Below, one piece after another: positions 61,660 through 64,000 of a stretch of DNA of 64,000 bases. The stretch covers positions 62,001-126,000 of the forward strand of contig NZ_JAUXUP010000007.1 in the NCBI RefSeq assembly GCF_030680935.1, written 5' to 3'. The notes under the pieces are model-generated. The model searched no databases. It was not told the DNA's origin and saw nothing but the letters and a program-made list of their open reading frames with translations. The stretch is from Polaromonas sp. (GTDB lineage: Bacteria; Pseudomonadota; Gammaproteobacteria; Burkholderiales; Burkholderiaceae_C). Positions within the stretch are counted from its first letter, which is position 1. Each line of letters starts with the position of its first letter. A program made the translations under genes and the position numbers.

Positions 61660-63052
61660 CAGCCACTTTCATCCGGTTGATGAGAATCGAACCCACACTT
61701 TTGGCGCCATAGTTGTACACATCGGCGCCCACCGCCTGGATGCCCATCAGCATGTCCTTGAGGTTGCCGGCAATCGTGATCTCCTCCACCGGAAACGCGA
61801 TGCGGCCCTTTTCAACCCAGAATCCTGACGCGCCGCGCGAGTAATCGCCGGTCACGTAGTTGACGCCCTGCCCCATCAGTTCGGTCACAAAAAGGCCGGT
61901 ACCCAGTTTTTTGAGCATGGCGTCGAGGTCGTCACCCACCTTCGTCTGGCGGCTGCTCATCACCAGGTTGTGCGAGCCGCCGGCGTTGCCGGTGGTGCGC
62001 ATGCCGAGCTTGCGCGCCGAGTAGGTGCTCAAAAAGTAGCCACGCACAATGCCGGCGTCCACCACCGTGCGCGCGCGGGTCTTGACGCCTTCTTCATCAA
62101 ACGGTGAGCTGCCCTTGCCTTTTTTCACGAAGGGGTCTTCCGTGATGTCAATGTGCGCCGGAAAGGCCGGCTTCCCCAGACTGTTCAGCAAAAAAGTGCT
62201 TTTGCGGTACAAAGCACCGCCGCTGATGGCCTGCACAAAACCACCCAGCAGGCCGGCGGCCAGCGGCGACTCGAATAACACCGGGCACTGCGTAGTCTTG
62301 ATCTTGCGGCTGTTCAGGCGTGCCAGTGCGCGTTCGGCGGCGTAGCGACCGACGGCCTCAGGGCTGGCCAACTCGCTGGCGTCACGCATGGAGCTGTACC
62401 ACGCGTCGCGCTGCATCTGGCTGCCCTTGCCGGCGATAGGCGCGACTGAAATGCTGTGCCGCGAGCTTGCATAACCACCGCGAAAACCACGCGTGTGGGC
62501 GCTGAAAAAGTGGCTCTGCTGGGCCGACACACCCGCGCCTTCGCTGTTGGTGATGCGTTTGCTGGTACCCAGCGCTGCCGCCTCGCATTGCAGTGCCAGC
62601 TGCGCCGCGCCTTCCGAATCTATAGCCCAGGGGTGAAACAGGTCGAGCTCGGGGTGCACACGCGCGATGTCGCGGTCCGCCGGAAGGCCAGAGGTTTTGT
62701 CTTCCGCAGTGAATCGGGCAATGTCGTAGGCCGCCTTGACGGTTTGTTCAATGGCGGCCTTGGAAAAGTCGCTGGTGGCCGCATTGCCGCGTTTCTGGCC
62801 GACGTACACGGTGATGCCCAAAGACTTGTCACGGTTGCGCTCGACGTTTTCAAGCTCGCCCTTGCGCACGCTGACACTCAAGCCGCAGCCTTCTGAGGCC
62901 TCGGCAGCGGCGTCGGTGGCGCCTATTTTTTTGGCATGCGCCAGCGCGCTATCGACCAATTCCTCAAAAAAATCACGGTGGTAGCTGAAACCGGATTCAG
63001 GTTGGGCGGTTTGTTTGGGGCGGGGAGCTGTTTTGGGGGTCTTGAGGGTCAT
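61652..63052 (-). CDS. pmbA: Metalloprotease PmbA/TldE
   Basis: 466 residues from ATG 63052. TldE-type features: EASEGCGLSVSVRKGELENVERNRDKSLGITVYVGQKRG, SDFSKAAIEQTVKAAYDIARFTAEDKTSGL, and the C-terminal GVNYVTGDYSRGASGFWVEKGRIAFPVEEITIAGNLKDML. Partner of TldD, which is the catalytic subunit. Divergent from yjgA with 25 bp between, a common arrangement. Confidence 0.95.
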   Translation of the reverse strand: MTLKTPKTAPRPKQTAQPESGFSYHRDFFEELVDSALAHAKKIGATDAAAEASEGCGLSVSVRKGELENVERNRDKSLGITVYVGQKRGNAATSDFSKAAIEQTVKAAYDIARFTAEDKTSGLPADRDIARVHPELDLFHPWAIDSEGAAQLALQCEAAALGTSKRITNSEGAGVSAQQSHFFSAHTRGFRGGYASSRHSISVAPIAGKGSQMQRDAWYSSMRDASELASPEAVGRYAAERALARLNSRKIKTTQCPVLFESPLAAGLLGGFVQAISGGALYRKSTFLLNSLGKPAFPAHIDITEDPFVKKGKGSSPFDEEGVKTRARTVVDAGIVRGYFLSTYSARKLGMRTTGNAGGSHNLVMSSRQTKVGDDLDAMLKKLGTGLFVTELMGQGVNYVTGDYSRGASGFWVEKGRIAFPVEEITIAGNLKDMLMGIQAVGADVYNYGAKSVGSILINRMKVAGS

Positions 63053-63077
63053 ATGGGTAGCTATGATACTGACTGCT

Positions 63078-63665
63078 ATGAACAACAAGACTCCCAAGGC
63101 CATCAAGGGCTACTGGTCGCACGGCCGCTTCGTCAAACCCGAAGAAATCGCGCTCGAAGAAGTCGGCCCGCCGAGCAAGACCCAGCTCAAGGCCGAGGCC
63201 GATGAAAAACAGGCGCTGGGCGAAGCCCTGCTGACCTTGCGCGCCGACCTGATGGCGCGCCTGGACTTGCCGGAGAAACTGATTGACGCGATCGCCCAGG
63301 CCAAAAAGATCACCAACTTCGAGGGCAAGCGCCGCCAGATGCAGTTCATCGGCAAGTTGATGCGTCCACTGGACACCGAACCGATACGCGCCGCGATCGA
63401 CGAGCAGAAAAACGGCTCGGCCCAGCTCACGCTGGCGCTGCACCTGGCTGAGCAATGGCGCGACAAACTGATTGCCGACGACGACGCGCTGGGCGACTGG
63501 CTCACGGAACACCCTGATACCGACGCACAGCAATTACGCGCACTGGTGCGCCAGGCGCGCAAGGACGCCAAGCCCGAGAAGCCCGGCGAAGCCCCGCGTC
63601 ACGGAAAATCTTACCGAGAGATCTTTCAGCTGGTGCGCGAAGCGCTGGCGCCAGAGGCCCCATGA
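63078..63665 (+). CDS. darP: Ribosome-associated DarP/YjgA family protein
   Basis: 195 residues from ATG 63078. SKTQLKAEADEKQALGEALLTL and ITNFEGKRRQMQFIGKLMR are the family marks (DUF615). Involved in 50S maturation in E. coli. Overlaps the mog start by 4 bp (ATGA). Confidence 0.9.
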   Translation: MNNKTPKAIKGYWSHGRFVKPEEIALEEVGPPSKTQLKAEADEKQALGEALLTLRADLMARLDLPEKLIDAIAQAKKITNFEGKRRQMQFIGKLMRPLDTEPIRAAIDEQKNGSAQLTLALHLAEQWRDKLIADDDALGDWLTEHPDTDAQQLRALVRQARKDAKPEKPGEAPRHGKSYREIFQLVREALAPEAP

Positions 63666-64000
63666 GCGGCCCCGTCGATACGGTGAAGATAGGCATCGTC
63701 TCGGTCAGTGACCGCGCCTCCAGTGGTGTGTATGAAGACAAGGGTTTGCCGGCGCTGAAAGAATGGCTGGGCCGCGCCCTGCTCAACCCGCTGGAATTTG
63801 CAGAACGCCTGATCCCGGATGAACAGGCGCAGATCAGCGCCACCCTGATCGAACTTGTTGACGCTGGCTGCTGCCTGGTGCTGACCACCGGCGGCACCGG
63901 CCCTGCCCTGCGCGATGTCACGCCAGAAGCTACGCTGGCCGTGGCGCACAAGGACATGCCGGGGTTTGGTGAGCAGATGCGCCAGATCAGCCTCAAGTTT
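63662..64000 (+). CDS. mog: Molybdopterin adenylyltransferase (partial, runs off the window)
   Basis: The first 113 codons are visible. KIGIVSVSDRASSGVYEDKG and LTTGGTGPALRDVTPEATLAVAHKDMPGFGEQMR identify the MoaB/Mog fold. Adenylates molybdopterin before molybdate insertion; useful for the nasA molybdoenzyme encoded 10 kb upstream, though there is no operon link. Confidence 0.92.
   Translation, partial: MSGPVDTVKIGIVSVSDRASSGVYEDKGLPALKEWLGRALLNPLEFAERLIPDEQAQISATLIELVDAGCCLVLTTGGTGPALRDVTPEATLAVAHKDMPGFGEQMRQISLKF

Noticed and set aside
1-64000. CRISPR arrays, insertion sequences, prophage genes, rRNA
   Set aside because: No regularly spaced direct repeats, transposase or integrase motifs, phage genes or rRNA sequence were seen.

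Overview
The window looks like the chromosome of a Burkholderiales beta-proteobacterium, most likely Comamonadaceae (Polaromonas/Rhodoferax-like). The reasons are the block rpsO-pnp-tpiA-secG-tRNA-Leu-nuoABCDEFGHIJKLMN with a DUF2818 gene after nuoN, a Bug-type (TctC) solute-binding protein, GC-rich coding DNA, and several families of small intergenic palindromic repeats. This placement is inferred from gene content, not from a database search. I see no phage, insertion sequence, CRISPR array or rRNA.

Layout: (1) 0.1-5.5 kb, minus strand: an alternative chaperone-usher pilus operon with three small pilin-like/DUF4402-type proteins, a PapD-like chaperone and an usher. (2) 6-12.3 kb: a thioesterase-like protein, a Bug protein, an ABC exporter, glutamate dehydrogenase, a DUF1178 protein and a NUDIX hydrolase. 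(3) 12.3-32.2 kb, minus strand: the complete 14-gene complex I operon preceded by tRNA-Leu(GAG), secG, tpiA, a quinone oxidoreductase, pnp and rpsO. (4) 32.4-36.4 kb: an aminotransferase, an amino-acid-type binding protein, a small heat-shock protein and tsaD. (5) 36.5-57.9 kb: a large nitrate/nitrite assimilation island. (6) 58-64 kb: a sterol-desaturase-like hydroxylase, an HI0933-type flavoprotein, rpsU, a YqeY protein, pmbA/yjgA (divergent) and the start of mog.

The nitrate island is the most interesting part. It holds an ANTAR antiterminator (NasT-like), a nitrate-type ABC transporter (nrtA, nrtB, ATPase), a membrane kinase with a PilJ/NarX-like nitrate-sensor domain plus Hpt and CheA-like ATPase, a CheY, a CheX-like phosphatase, a NarK/NasA-type MFS transporter, a receiver-cyclase fusion with substituted catalytic residues, a PP2C phosphatase fused to a Ser/Thr kinase, a second ANTAR protein fused to two PilJ-type sensor domains, then nirB, nirD, nasA, ybiB and cobA (the siroheme methyltransferase).

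Reading the intergenic DNA gives a consistent regulatory picture. Five sites match the sigma-54 -24/-12 pattern (upstream of nasT, nrtA, narK, nirB and the second ANTAR gene). Two leaders carry pairs of hexaloop hairpins with A1 and G4, the ANTAR target signature. In the nrt leader the second hairpin overlaps an intrinsic terminator; in the nirB leader no terminator is visible, but a 42-codon small ORF with a good ribosome binding site overlaps the nirB start.

A second theme is a degenerate ~55 bp dispersed repeat found 11 times on both strands. Four copies lie in frame inside protein-coding genes, one overlaps the 3' end of tpiA, and one supplies the TTG start codon of a gene. A separate 114 bp palindromic element follows the stop codons of nrtA and nrtB, in tandem after nrtB.
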